Below, piece by piece: positions 46,452-59,047 of a DNA stretch of 64,000 bases. Both the position numbers and the translations under genes were made by a program. Below the pieces are notes generated by a model, which was not told the origin of the DNA, ran no database searches, and worked only from the letters and a program-made list of their open reading frames with translations. Location: positions 15,076,581-15,140,580 of the forward strand of contig NW_022098004.1 of assembly GCF_002288925.2 (NCBI RefSeq), in the 5' to 3' direction. The DNA comes from Delphinapterus leucas (lineage: Eukaryota > Chordata > Mammalia > Artiodactyla > Monodontidae). Numbering within the stretch: the first letter of the stretch is position 1; each line of letters opens with the position of its first letter.

Positions 46452-47330
46452 TTTTTGTTTATTTGTTTTGGTTGTTCTGGTTCCTAACTGGTGGATTCTG
46501 GGCTTGGATTTTATATTTCTGACTCCCTTCTCTAATGGGCCTCAGTGTCTCTTTACAAACATGTGTAACTCCAGCTGTAGCCTCCCAGCTGCACTGATGC
46601 TGATGAGCTTGGACACTGCCCAGTCTTGAATGTTCAATCTAATAGGGGAGGCAGAAACATAAATAATTACAATACAGGAGAAGGACCATAATAAAGGTGA
46701 CGGAGGAATACCCAGGAGGAGCACAAAACCTGGGAGGAAATCACATGGATCCTGTTCTGGAGCTGATGATTCCTGGGCCAAAATTAGCCAGCAGGTTATC
46801 AGTTACAATGACCAAAGCAGCCAAAGTTACCTTACATTTGACATTAATTTTTCAAATGATTTGATCTCCCTAACCCTCATTTGATGGGAAGTCCAATGCC
46901 CTCCTCCAGATTTTTGTAAATTCCTGGGTTCGAGGGGCTTGAAGTCCAGCTCCTACCACACATCACTGGTATTGAACTTCTTTTGGCCTGTCCGTTCTCC
47001 CTGGTCTGTACCAATCCAGGTGTGGTACTTGGTACTACACAAGTACTTGGCACTTGGTTTGTATGAAACACCCACACAGGGTGTGCGTGTGAACACCTTG
47101 AATTTTGGAGAGATAGGGGTTTTACATCACCATATTCCTGGCCCTTTCTCGGTTTTCCAAAATTCCTTCCCTATCATTTCTGCAGCTCCCCCACTCATCT
47201 GGCTCCCCTATCAACTTAGCTCCGCTTACTTCATTACGGAAAGCAATAGCATTCTCTACCCCCTCCACTGCTCCAGCCGGCCTCCACATACCCATTGTGC
47301 ACATCTACCGTCCTTAGAAATGCACTTACA
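46452..47330. other. Intergenic sequence, possible L2 fragment
   Basis: Weak antisense L2-like text at about 46630-46745 ('aataggggaggcagaaacat'). The 156-codon ORF at 46939-47409 runs into the following CA/CT repeat and has no recognisable domain. Confidence 0.35.
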
Positions 47331-47335
47331 TATGT

Positions 47336-47358
47336 ACACACACACACACACACACACA

Positions 47359-47397
<39 letters not shown>

Positions 47398-47403
47398 TTT
47401 CTC
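47336..47403. repeat. Compound (CA)n(CT)n microsatellite
   Basis: About 13 CA units pass directly into about 15 CT units, then imperfect CT/TTT. Explains the poly-His/Ser/Leu ORFs around it. Confidence 0.95.
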
Positions 47404-47539
47404 TCCTAGCAGAGGCTTTGAGATTTGAGTATGTTCCTTCTTCTTCCTCCACTTGTCTCTGTGGAGTCTCATTTCCTCATGCTGAGGATTATGGAATCTC
47501 TTCTCATCATCTCTCCAACAAGGTAAAGTTATCCCACAA

Positions 47540-47735
47540 ATAGTCATTCCACATCAAATGTGCGCCTGGCTCTGTTTTGTAGGCACTGGGGACACAGTGG
47601 GAAACAAGCGAAGAGAGTCTTCACCCTAACAGGTCGGCTTTAGTTTCTAATACCATTTCCCCATTTCCCCCTATTTTTCCAGGAAGCAAAATGTATTTAA
47701 TAAATGTTTGCTGAATGAGAGTTCTCACTCAAATT
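47540..47735 (-). repeat. L2 LINE tail fragments
   Basis: 'ctgttttgtaggcactgggg' followed by 'acacagtgggaaacaagcg' is antisense L2. A sense-like tail 'ttaataaatgtttgctgaat' lies at about 47697-47716. Confidence 0.55.
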
Positions 47736-47852
47736 TCTTCTGCTGCCTTATCTCTCCTTACTCCTCTCCACTAACCCTATGCTCAGGTGTAGTGTCAGAC
47801 TCTCCCAACACCACCTGTCTATTCCTGCTGCTAGAACTTTGAGAGGCGTATT

Positions 47853-48072
47853 CTTTTTTAACATCTTTATTGGAGTATAATTGTTTTACAATGGTGTGTT
47901 AGTTTCTGCTTTAAAACAAAGTGAATCAGCTATACATATACATATATCCACATATCTCCTCCCTCTTGCAACTCCCTCTCACCCTCCCTATCCCACCCCT
48001 CTAGGTGGTCACAAAGCACTGAGTTGATCTCCCTGTGCTATGTAGCTGCTTCTCATTAGCTAGCTATTTTAT
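47853..48072 (-). mobile_element. Young 5'-truncated L1, artiodactyl/cetacean type, antisense
   Basis: 'acatctttattggagtataa' followed by 'ttgttttacaatggtgtgtt', 'aagtgaatcagctatacata' and 'ccacccctctaggtggtcac' (plus strand) is the complement of the 3' UTR of the recently active L1 of cetartiodactyls. Flanked by 'gagaggcgtatt' (47841-47852) and 'gagaggggtatt' (48073-48084), a target-site duplication with one mismatch. Confidence 0.9.
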
Positions 48073-48084
48073 GAGAGGGGTATT

Positions 48085-48300
48085 TTTAAAGCTAACATTT
48101 ATTGTGCTCTTTTCATGAGCTTTGCAAAGTACCTTATATTCATTCTTTCATTTAATCCTCACAAAAACTCAATGAGGTAAATAATATTATTTTTGTTTTA
48201 CAGATGAATAAACAGGAGCTTAAAGCAGTTACTTTCTTGCCTATAGCTGGTCCTTACCTATTAAAATCCTACTCACCGCTTTAGCTAATCTTGAACCACG
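48085..48300 (+). repeat. MIR SINE
   Basis: 'gctaacatttattgtgctct' followed by 'taatcctcacaaaaactcaa' and 'tgaggtaaataatattattt', then 'cagatgaataaacaggag'. Clear MIR order. Confidence 0.85.
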
Positions 48301-48490
48301 TGATCTCCCCAGCCTTTGAAATTCCACATCACTCTGTTTCAGCTCTGAGTAACCTAATTCACTATTTGTATTAAAGATATTTTTTCTGTCTATTAGACTG
48401 TAAGCTCCTTAAGGGTAGAGGGTGGGTACAGTTCATCTTTGGATACATTCAGATGCTTGCATACGGAGGCATCAATAAATAGCTTCAAAT
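48300..48490 (+). repeat. L2 LINE 3' end
   Basis: 'attagactgtaagctcctta' followed by 'agggtagagggtgggtaca' and 'ggaggcatcaataaatagct' is the sense L2 tail. Confidence 0.8.
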
Positions 48491-49619
48491 TAATTTAAAT
48501 AAAACAACCATAGAAAATGGCTTATCTCAAAAAGGAGCTGAAGGTTACATGAATTACCTGTATCTCCTAGAAAGTTCGGAATACTGTCCTGGGTAGAGCC
48601 AGAATTCTGAAAGAATTTTGAATTCTTACAGTTATTATATAATAACTGTAAGATTTACTATTTGTACTAAGGTCCCGAACTATTTGAGGCTAACCTGCAC
48701 TACAGTACGAATAAAATAATATTGCAGGAGTAAAGAAACTGAAAATAAGAATTAAGCCAATTTAAGAATCACTAAATAATGAGAGGGCTTACAGCTGCTA
48801 TTGTGAATAACCTAATTATGTTTTCAGTACAGATAAATTTTGAACAATTGCCTAGGTCATAATAGATGTGTAGCTAGAAAAGAGACCCTGTTCCAAGTAC
48901 TCAAGGTAGACAGCTATGGAGCCAAAGACAGTGGTTGTCTGCACATGTATCCAATTTTTTTTTCTCTGTTCCCTGATAGTGAAGCTGTGACACAATGTTT
49001 TGTCAAGGAACAGTTACCAAGAACTGGCATAGAATTCCACAATAGGTATGGGCTGGAAGGAGTTATAGGTATCTGGTCTGTTTCTTTTGGTAAAGCTAAA
49101 GTCTACTTTTTCTTCATGTACATAATCAATATTTATTTTATATAACTATAAATATATACACAGAAATAGGTAAATACCAATGGCTAATATAGGTGAAGAT
49201 TTGAAGAAATAAAAGTAAAACAAGAAAAGGCAGAGCTGACTACTGGAATAGAAGAGCGTTAGAAGGTAGAATATAAACAACAGAGCTCAAAAAAGAGAAT
49301 ATAGTTCATTTTTACTGAGGCTATTACTCAATTTTTAAAAATGGCTTTGCCTCATAGAGTTTCACTGGTCATTGAGTCACCTATATATTGGCTGGTGCTT
49401 TGATTTCTTTTTTTAAAAACATTTCTCTATTCATATGCTTTGAACTTCTGTAATTTTGTGTTATGTATTGTACTAATCCAATGCCAGATTGAGCAATGTT
49501 TTCATTATGAAGATGTGGTTAAAACAGTCTTGTAAGAAGGATATAATTTGTATACAGTCAGGAAAAAAATTGCAACATTTCTCAACCAAAGGGATGATGA
49601 CCTCTGTGAGTGGTTCTCA
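48491..49619. other. Intergenic sequence, no gene seen
   Basis: AT-rich. The 101-codon ORF at 48840-49145 has no recognisable content. A small inverted repeat ('cttacagttattatataata' pairing with 'actgtaag') is at about 48626-48654. Confidence 0.4.
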
Positions 49620-50112
49620 AGGCTTCCTAGCAAGGGTTTTTAGGTTACCTTAACCTCGGGGTGCTGGATACTTTCCACTTGCCCCTCCAGATCTACTCTG
49701 CGTCCTTCTTCACTCGGCTGCATGCTGTGGAGCCTGACCTCTATGAACTGAATGCATCAACTGGCCCCTTGCTCTGGCTTCCACTTGGTTCAATTAAGGC
49801 ATCAGTGGGAGGGAGGAGATCTGCTCCCTTTCTGTAGATCACTTGAGGGCAGCTATGTCCTTTGATGGAATGTCACAGCACCTCCCAAGATGTCCTGTCT
49901 ACACAACTCTCTCCTTCCTCACCTTCAACGTTAGGGTGGTGACAGCTACCCTGTTCTGTTACTAGCTCCAGTTCCAGAATACTGCAATATTCCTTGCTAT
50001 TTCCTGCACCCCTGCCTAAACCTTTATAAGTAGCTGTTTCAGTACGCCCTTCTCGAATTCTCACTCTGAGTATAACAGCTGTTTCTTGCTGGGACCCTGA
50101 CTGATATACTCA
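49620..50112 (+). repeat. MER-class (LTR-like) relic, copy B of three
   Basis: 'ggtgctggatactttccact' followed by 'ctccagatctactctgcgtc', 'gagcctgacctctatgaact' and an end 'gtttcttgctgggaccctga' 'ctgatatac'. It shares order and words with the 59.05-kb copy ('cagatccattctttgttctt', 'gaagctgacctctattgact'). Confidence 0.6.
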
Positions 50113-50475
50113 GGTATTAGCTAAACTTAATTCTTACTACTTTCTACCTGGTTCCTCTTTCTAATCAGAACAGCGTAATTGGTTGTATACCTAACCCAAC
50201 TCATATTACTCTTTCTTTCTGGAATGCCTTCATATGTCTCTCTTCCAATCCAGGTTTATCAATATCTTATGACACAACTCAGGCATCACTTCCCCCTGCC
50301 CATTACTAATTCCAAAGCAAAATTAGCGATCTCTTCTTACATTACTCTAGGTACTCCATTCCATCATCACTAGACACTTATATCTTTAGGTGTTTTATTT
50401 ATGGATTAGTGTTTGTGTTATCTTCAGTGAGAGTACAAACTCATAGAAGGTCAAAGACTCTGTCCTTCACTTTTA
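50113..50475 (+). repeat. L2 LINE 3' region, sense
   Basis: 'tttctttctggaatgccttc' followed by 'ctcaggcatcacttccccct' and 'gtgagagtacaaactcatag' is sense L2 order. Confidence 0.7.
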
Positions 50476-50900
50476 GATTCATTAATTAATTCAACAAAGA
50501 GTTTTTGTACCAAGTATGCATCAGTCACTGTTCTTGGCTTCAGGGATAGAGCAGTGAATATAACAGACAAAAATACCTGTCCCCTTTGAGCTTATACTCT
50601 AAAGGAGGTGACAAAAGATATAACAATAAGTAGGTTAAGATTTTAGAATGTTAGATAATGACAAGGGCTAAGGAGAAGAAATAAATCAAGGGAGAATAGA
50701 CAACTTCGGGGACAAGTGCTGAAATTTTAGGTAGGGTGGTCAGGGAAGATGTCACTGGAAGATGACTAAATGGAGGACAGCCATGTAGATAGGCGGAGGA
50801 AGAGCATTCCAGGCACAGGAAACAGCAAATGCAAAGATTCTGTGGGAGAACAGTTCTATTCATTGAACAGAAGGAGGTCAGGTGACTGGAGCGGGAAAAC
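50476..50900 (-). repeat. L2 LINE fragment, antisense
   Basis: 'aattcaacaaagagtttttg' followed by 'gcttcagggatagagcagtg' and 'agagcattccaggcacagga' 'aacagcaaatgcaaagat' is antisense L2. It lies tail to tail with the preceding sense copy. Confidence 0.8.
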
Positions 50901-51370
50901 AACAAAGAATAGCAGAAGATGAGGTCAGACATGTATCAAGTCCTAGTGGTGGTCACATAATAGTTGCTCAACAAATTCAAAGCCTTTTAGAATTGGCAGG
51001 AAAATGGCTTGAAAGAATGATCTGGATAAGGAAAATCAGTGATGCAAAAAAAAAAAGTCCCCAAAGATATTGCAATTGGAGAGCTCTTCTATCTCTCCTT
51101 TAAGCCCTTGTCCCTTTCACTGTCTCCTTTCTCTACCAGTATTAGAAGTGAAAGCACACCAGTGTCGATTACCAGCACACCACTCATGATGTTTCTTTTG
51201 GAATAGCAGTTTCAATTATAATAGAACACTCAGAAGAAAAATACCATCAACCTAATAGAAAATTAGGCAAAGTGCATGGCCAGACAGTTCACAGAATAAA
51301 AATTACTAGCTAAAAGAACAGCAAATACAAAGCCCAAAGATGGGAGCATGCTTGACATATTTAAGAAATA
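50901..51370. other. Intergenic sequence, no feature recognised
   Basis: No gene. Short A-run at about 51046-51056. Confidence 0.4.
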
Positions 51371-51374
51371 GTAA

Positions 51375-51750
51375 GGGGACTTCTCTGGTGGCACAGTGGT
51401 GAAGAATCTGCCTGCAATGCAGGGTACACGGGTTCGATCCCTGGCTTGGGAAGATTCCACATGCCACAGAGCAACTAAGCCCGTGTGCCACAACTACTGA
51501 GCCTGCTCTCTAAAGCCTGCGAGCCACAACTACTGAGCCCATGCACCACAACTACTGAAGCCCGTGTGCCTACAGCCTGTGCTCCGCAACAAGAGAAGCC
51601 ATCACAATGAGAAGTCCGCACACTGCAACGAAGAGTAGCACCCGCTCACAACTAGAGAAAGCCTGCATGCAGCAACAAGGACCCAATGCAGCCAAAAACA
51701 AATAAATAAATAAATTTATAAACAAAACAAAACAAAAACAAAAGCAAAAA
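51375..51750 (+). mobile_element. CHR SINE, long form
   Basis: Head 'ggggacttctctggtggcac', B box 'ggttcgatccctgg', long body and (AAAT)n followed by an A/C-rich tail. I could not define a target-site duplication. Confidence 0.92.
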
Positions 51751-51764
51751 AAGCCAGCCATATG

Positions 51765-52272
51765 TGTCTACTGATGGAAGAACACAATTCTTGTCAAAGG
51801 GTTTGAATCTCCAGAGGTCAGCCTCTGGATCCAACTGCCAACTTGCAGAAAATACAAGGGACAGAGGAACACATTGAGCTGTACCATGAGTCTGAAATCA
51901 GCAAAATCCAGACTAAGAAGAAATTTTATGGATCAAATAGCCCGGGTTCTTCAACAAATAGATTTTAAAGAAAGAAGGGGTAATCTATAGAGACTTCAAT
52001 GACATATCAAGGTAAAAAAAGGAGCAGACTAAACAATAGTGTCTAGAGATGCATACATGGGTCATAAAAACATAAAGAAATGCAAATGTCTAATATCACA
52101 GTCAGGAGGGAGGAAGAAAGCTTCAATTGTGATTGCACATGGAGGGACATCTGGGAGGCTGGAAAAGTACTATTTCTTGATCAAGGTGGTGTTTGCCTTA
52201 GAATAATTCACTAAGGTATACATTTGTTCCATATAGTTTTCTGTATTTCAGCTTTATTTTACAATAAAAAGG
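51765..52272 (+). mobile_element. Old L1 (L1ME-type) 3' UTR fragment, sense
   Basis: 'gagtctgaaatcagcaaaat' followed by 'ccagactaagaagaaat', 'ttcttcaacaaatagatttt' and 'gagacttcaatgacatatca' matches the sense 3' UTR of old L1M families. Ends 'tttattttacaataaaaag'. Confidence 0.65.
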
Positions 52273-52289
52273 TACACAATGCTAATAGT

Positions 52290-52365
52290 TATAAATATAT
52301 ATGAATATACATATATATACATATACATAGATAGATATGGAAGTAAATAGAAAAAGAAATAGATG
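52290..52365. repeat. TA-rich simple sequence
   Basis: 'atatatatgaatatacatat' type words, then 'agatagatat'. Confidence 0.85.
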
Positions 52366-52870
52366 GATAGGTAGATTAAAAAAAAGTCCCACAGTTCCAG
52401 AGACATGTGGGCTTCTTTTGAACATTTACAGATAGTAGGAGATGGATAATTTACTAAAGAAAGCATTCTGAGCTTGGTTGGGCCCTTTCTCTTTTCTCTG
52501 TCCAAATCAAGTAATTGTTAGCAGAAGTTTTTGCTCTGTGGTCAAAGCCTGAGATCTACTCTCTGAATAAAGTTATTTGTCTGCTCAGAGATGATTCCTT
52601 GGAGGGTACTGGGGATTAAGAGAGAAGCAGAGCAGAGACTGAGCACCTCTGTATTACCAAGCAAGACATGGAAACAAAAAAGGACAGTTCCACTCAGAAA
52701 TGGTGCATGCAAAAGTGCCTTACCTCCAGTAGAAAGGTTCCCTGCCTTTTACAATCACTGGAATTTCCAACCAGCCTGCCTGCTCCCTACCTGTCAGTCA
52801 AAACCTAGTCAGCCATTTACATGAAACTGGAAATCAGCCTTTTTTTTTTTTTTTTCCATTGGTGAGGCCT
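52366..52870. other. Intergenic sequence, no gene supported
   Basis: The 77-codon plus ORF at 52591-52824 has no recognisable domain. T-run at about 52840-52856. Confidence 0.35.
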
Positions 52871-53830
52871 ACCAGGCAAACGTATATATCAACCACAGAG
52901 GAAACCACGATCCTGATTCATAATGATGCATGGACAAGAAAGCAACATAGCTATTTGAAAAAATCAACAAAACAAAAGAGAAAGTAGCAAATATCTAACA
53001 AAAGAGAAAGTAGCAAATATCTAAATATTCCTCCTTATCCTAGAGGAAACAGAGCTATTTTCTGTTTCCTAGACATATCCTTGTAAAATTTCAGAACTTG
53101 AAGAATTAAGAGAAAACTCTGATAGCTTTTGGTGAAGGAGGAAAGGTTAGCTATAATAGAATGAAAAGCAGACTGATATAAAATATCTCAGCAGCAACAC
53201 TGGATGTTAGTAGACTTTGAAGCAAAGCCTTCAAAGTCCTTAGCAGGAAAAAAAAATCTGTACTTAGCCAAACTATCAATTAAGTATGAATGTGGAATTA
53301 AATTTTTGGACATGTAAGCACTCAGAGAGTTTAACACCAACATATCCTATATTTAAAAATTACTTAAGTAGATTATTCTGAGTAAATGACAAAGGAACCC
53401 AAAGAGGAGGATTATATACAATAAAACCCCTGCCACACACAATGGAAACTAAGTATGACAGTGAGAAGTAAAGGGAGATAGAAAGATATGTGAAAAATAC
53501 TGAGTAGGGATCTTGGTGCTTGAGATATTTCTCGTTCGAATAACAAACTTTCAATGATCTAGGATTAAATGTCTTTCTCTATTGATTCAATCATGCTGCA
53601 TGGTTCTACGGTGACTATACAATCATCACGTAAAAACTGCATTTTATCCGGTGTCTTTAGAGTCACCTTATGCACAATGCCTGTAAGACTAAGATTATAA
53701 ATGTTAAAACATTGACAAAATAAAAATTACACAACTACCAAAAATTTGATGGGACAATGGAGAGAAGTGGTGGAAGAAGGGGTTGATGCAGTATTTTCAC
53801 AACTTTTTTTTTAATACTTTCATAGGATAA
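52870..53830 (+). mobile_element. HAL1-type LINE fragment, sense
   Basis: 'tctcagcagcaacactggat' followed by 'gttagtagactttgaagcaa', 'agccttcaaagtccttagca' and 'agccaaactatcaattaagt' matches HAL1, a half-L1 encoding only an ORF1-like protein. Broken by stops and non-functional. Confidence 0.7.
52972..53023. repeat. 26-bp perfect tandem duplication
   Basis: A 26-bp unit starting 'acaaaagagaaagtagcaaa' occurs at 52972-52997 and, identically, at 52998-53023. Confidence 0.95.
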
Positions 53831-54329
53831 TAAATCAAGGAATAAGTTTTAAAAAATAATCATTTAAAATCATAAAGGCAAACACCAGAAGAATTTAAGA
53901 CATATAGCTAAAGAAAATTGTGGGTAGGGAACGAGGCGTACATAACAAGATGGAATATAGCGGGAATGGATAAAGAACCTCAGCCTGGAGTCTATTAGGT
54001 ATCACCTAGAGTTGAAACATTAGTATCGAAATATGAGAATGTTGTTAATAATTGCAATGGCTGATTGACCAACTCTACCTGGAAAGAGATTTGGAAAATG
54101 AGTGTGTGGTGTTTTCCACAAAACTCATAAGGAAGAGAATGCTCCAGTTATCAGAAGGGAGTTTAGGTGTTGGGTAGTTAAAAAATAAAATAAATATAAA
54201 ATAAAATAAACTGTAATTACACCAGGTTTTTAAGGTCCTATTCAAATATCTACTCCTCACTAATCCATCAGGTAGAGGTAGAGTGAGTCTTTTCACTCCT
54301 CTGTTAACCACAGGAAGGGTGAGAACCAA
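53831..54329. other. Intergenic sequence, no feature recognised
   Basis: A-rich (ataaaa)n patch at about 54180-54210. No gene. Confidence 0.4.
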
Positions 54330-54515
54330 CACCAATTAAGTACTGACCTTGTGTCTTTATTAGGTATGCCATTTGCCTTATATCATTTAACATTCCTAAT
54401 CACTTTGTCCCCTTTCTATAGGTAAGAAAACCAAAGCTCTAAGAAATTAAGAAATTTGCTCATGGTTATTTAGCTGGAGGCAGTGGAGTCTGTATTAAAA
54501 ACCAAGGCTCTATGT
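54330..54515 (+). repeat. MIR SINE fragment
   Basis: 'ttgccttatatcatttaaca' followed by 'ttcctaatcactttgtccc', 'ataggtaagaaaaccaaagc' and 'tggttatttagctggaggca' is MIR order. Confidence 0.75.
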
Positions 54516-54579
54516 CTTTGAGGTTCATGCTTCTATGACGTATCTCCCTGTTGGTCTGTATTTCTGCACATGGTATTGA

Positions 54580-54735
54580 TTATATACACTTTTGTACCAT
54601 GTATGTTTTATCTCCCCAAATAAACTGCCAGCACCTTGATAAAGGGTTACTTGTCTTGGACAATTCTTGTATCTCTTACAGCACATAATACAGTAGCTTT
54701 TGTATATAACAGGCTTAATCAATACCTATTATATG
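54580..54735 (+). repeat. L2 LINE 3' end
   Basis: 'aactgccagcaccttgataa' followed by 'ttcttgtatctcttacagca' and 'ataacaggcttaatcaatac' is the sense L2 tail. Confidence 0.6.
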
Positions 54736-56244
54736 ACTCTGAAATTTATATCAATGAAAAAGAAAGTCATATTTTTGAGGTAAATTAGGTATAATAAAGC
54801 ATCAGTGCATTGAAACTCTACAATCCCTGAAGTACATTAAAATGTCCTTCATAGACTTACAAGTCTTCATCTTTTTCCTCATTTTACTAATTAAGTCATT
54901 TTCTCAGGATTACAAACAAGAAAAATAAATCAATATCCAATTATTCTTTTCCTGTTTAAATTTCTACTTTTCCTGCAGCATTATTTTTAATTCATTTTCC
55001 TTGTATTGGTCTTTTACTTTAGGTATATTATTTGTCAAAAACACAATTGAGGGCTAGCTTATGATGCTTCCCACCATCCTTAACAATATTTCTAAAACTG
55101 GCTTAAAAATGGAATGTGGGATATCACATCTTTGTAAACAATAAGCTTCTCATACACAATCTGTATTGCACGGTGTCTAGCTCAATGCGAATGAGAATGC
55201 TGGTTGAGTTGAATGTAAAATAAGCAGTAAATCTTCATAGGCACATATATTCTTAGTAAAGATGCATGTGATATATGTCTATTCTTAAATCATTCATGTT
55301 AGGCAAGATGCAAATGCTTCAGTGCTTTATTCTTCCTCTCATTCACACAGTCGTCTACACAGCCCCTTCTGGCTGGAGAAGCAAATACTCAATAACCATA
55401 CTACTCTGCCAGTGTAGATGGATTTCAGTCTGTGTTTTGTTTCACTACAGCAGCATCTTGTTTCAATAAAAGCTGGCTCTCAGGCTTCTTGTGGCTCTTA
55501 TTCCAAGCTGAGGATGCATGCTTACGCTGCCTGTCTCTTTGCGTTTAGCTAGAAGTGTTCACAGCCCCTCCCCCAACCACCCTTCCCACTGTTTCTGCTA
55601 CTACTTTTATTCAATTCAACACTTGAGGGGACTACAGATGAAACGCCTCTGAATCTAAATTGCCAGCAATGGAAATAACAACCTGTCTTCTGACCTGCCC
55701 CTCCCTTCTCCACTGACACTTTTCGAATCTGAGTGTAGGAGCACATAGCTGCTCTATCTCTATCTCTTGGGTTTAGTGGTATAGTGGCTTTTCTAGGCTA
55801 GAAAAAAAAATTACCACCTCAAACGAAAATCCATTAGGGAAAATATTTGGTAAGAGAAAGAAAGAAGTAGGCATGCATAAACTTAGAGGCTATATACAAA
55901 TTTGGTGAAATACATGATGTAGAACAAGAGATCAGAATTTACACACCACAAGGCAAAGTTGTCACCTTGGGAGATTATACACTAACTTTACCGGCACTAA
56001 TCACTGCTAAAGCATTTTTGAAATTTCTCTTACAGAATTGCTCTCAGTGTCAGCACACAAGATATATGAGAAAATAAGCCTCTTAACACCCCATTTTTTA
56101 AAATCCTAGACAGTATTACTCAGTTTAATCACTCACCATGTTACAAGACTTCTCTATGAGTGGATTTTACCAATTTAAAAAATATCAAATCCTCCCTCAA
56201 GGAAAACCTTAACACTGATGAAATTTAAAAATGTGGTGCAGGCT
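54736..56244. other. Intergenic sequence, no gene seen
   Basis: AT-rich. ORFs at 55275-55469 and 55549-55746 have no recognisable content. No clear repeat. Confidence 0.4.
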
Positions 56245-56380
56245 TTAAGGAAAAACCTACTATGTGCCAGAAGGCAGTAGCCACAGTAAGTAGTAGTATT
56301 CCCATTTTAGAGTTAAGAAAACTGGATTATCAGAGAGATTAAACAACTTGTCCAAGGCCACACAGTCAATAAATGGATAA
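56245..56380 (+). repeat. MIR SINE fragment
   Basis: 'acctactatgtgccagaagg' followed by 'attcccattttagagttaag', 'aaaactggattatcagagag' and 'acttgtccaaggccacacag' 'tcaataaatgg' is MIR. It ends just upstream of the possible exon below. Confidence 0.85.
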
Positions 56381-56460
56381 GGGAATTTATCCATTTTCTT
56401 CCTCAGCAAAGCAGGAGAAATGCCAGCTCTGTCTCCCAGGATTCTTGGGAGCACAATTAG

Positions 56461-57510
<1,050 letters not shown>

Positions 57511-57522
57511 TAATTTTCTTTT

Positions 57523-57909
57523 CTTTTTTAATATTTATTTTATTTCATTTATTTTCCTTATTTTTTTGGCTGCATTGGGTCTTAGTTGTGGCACATGGGA
57601 TCTTTGTTGAGGCACGAGGGATCTTTTTCGTTACAGAGCACGGTCTGCTCGGGTTTCTCTCTAGTTGCAGTGCACGGGCTTCTCTCTAGTTGTGGCGTGA
57701 GGGTTTTTCTCTCCCTAGTTGTGGTGCGTGGGCTCCAGAGCACGTGGGCTCTGTAGTTTGCAGCACGCAGGCTCTCTCGTTGAGGGGCACAAGCTCAGTA
57801 GTTGTGGCACATGGGCTGAGATGGGATCTTAGTTCCCCGACCAGGGATGAACACGCATCCCCTGCATTGGAAGGTGGATTCTTTACCACTGGATCACCAG
57901 GGAAGTTCC
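57523..57909 (-). mobile_element. CHR SINE, older long form, antisense
   Basis: Direct duplication 'taattttctttt' at 57511-57522 and 57910-57921. Diverged body with 'ctctagttgtggcgtgaggg'. The 3' side is T/A-rich. Older subfamily like the 16.3- and 17.0-kb copies. Confidence 0.92.
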
Positions 57910-58000
57910 TAATTTTCTTTTAATATCTGATTAATTGCTGTTTTTGTGTGCAGTGGGGTTGGGGGGCGGTGCTCAAAAAAAGAAACTATAGAGCCATCTT

Positions 58001-58362
58001 TTTTTTTAAAATTTTATTTATTTTTGGCTGTGTTTTGGGTCTTCGTTGCTGCGTGCGGGCTTTCTCTAGTTGTGGTGAGCAGGGGCTACTCTTTGTTTTG
58101 GTGCTCAGGCTTCTAATTGTGGTGGCTTCTCTTGTTGCAGAGCACAGACTCTAGGTGCACAGGCTTCAGTAGTTGTGGCACGTGGGCTCAGTAGTTGTGG
58201 CTCACGGGCTCTAGAGCACGGGCTCTAGAGCACAGGCTCAGTAGTTGGGGCACACGGGCTTAGTTGTTCTGCAGCATGTGGGATCTTCCCAGACCATGGA
58301 TCAAACCCATGCCCCCTGCATTGGCTGGCAGATTCTTAACCACTATGCCACCAGGGAAATCC
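58001..58362 (-). mobile_element. CHR SINE, long form, antisense, with target-site duplication
   Basis: Perfect 15-bp duplication 'ctatagagccatctt' at 57986-58000 and 58363-58377. An internal 14-bp unit 'gggctctagagcac' is tandemly doubled at 58206-58233. Confidence 0.96.
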
Positions 58363-58394
58363 CTATAGAGCCATCTTGACCAGAATTCTTCTCA

Positions 58395-58860
58395 CTGAAT
58401 TTGTCTTCAGAGGTTTCCTTCGGGCATCTCAAATTTAACATGTCTAGGACTAAATTCATTATCTTCTCTCACCAAAACCTGTTCTTCTATATTTATTTTA
58501 ACTTGATGAATGTTATAACAATTGATCTAGCCTCCAAAATTAGAAACATCAGCTTGATTCTCAGTTCTTGCTTCTTCCTCCCTCATCATTTCAAATCTGT
58601 CACCAAATCATACAGAATCTATTTCAACAACAACTCCTGAATCTATTCATCCTGTCTAAGCCCACTTTAGTGAAGAATTCATGAACTTTCTTGTCTGAGT
58701 GTCAGCTATACTCTCCCTGCCGCCAATGTCTTTCCACTCAAGTCCATATTTCAACTGTTTCCAGATTCATTTTCCCAAACAAACAAAAAAACAACCCTAA
58801 GTCTCTTTAAAGACTTTGTCTATTATCTAGAGAATGAAGTTCAAAATTGTTAGCAGGGGT
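58395..58860 (+). repeat. L2 LINE fragment covering the end of reverse transcriptase, sense
   Basis: 'aacatgtctaggactaaatt' encodes a decayed L2-like 'MSRTKFIIF' (family MSKTELIIF). 'gtcaccaaatcatacagaat' and 'agagaatgaagttcaaaatt' continue the L2 order. Stops and frameshifts throughout. Confidence 0.8.
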
Positions 58861-59047
58861 TAGATTGGATGGGTAGGTCGAGGCCAAAATGTATGATGTT
58901 GGGATGTACTGTGTGGCTGAAGTATAGTGTTTAGAATGAATGAGAAATGGGATTTATGTTTATGATGTTCTCATATAATATTTGAGACAATCGCTGGCAT
59001 GAACAAAGATGTGAATGTATGGATGGATGAATGTAACCGTCTAAGAG
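58861..59047. other. Short intergenic stretch, no feature recognised
   Basis: No gene or clear repeat. Confidence 0.4.

Noticed and set aside
46939..47409. 156-codon plus-strand ORF
   Set aside because: It ends in the CA/CT microsatellite, and the remainder has no recognisable domain or splice support.
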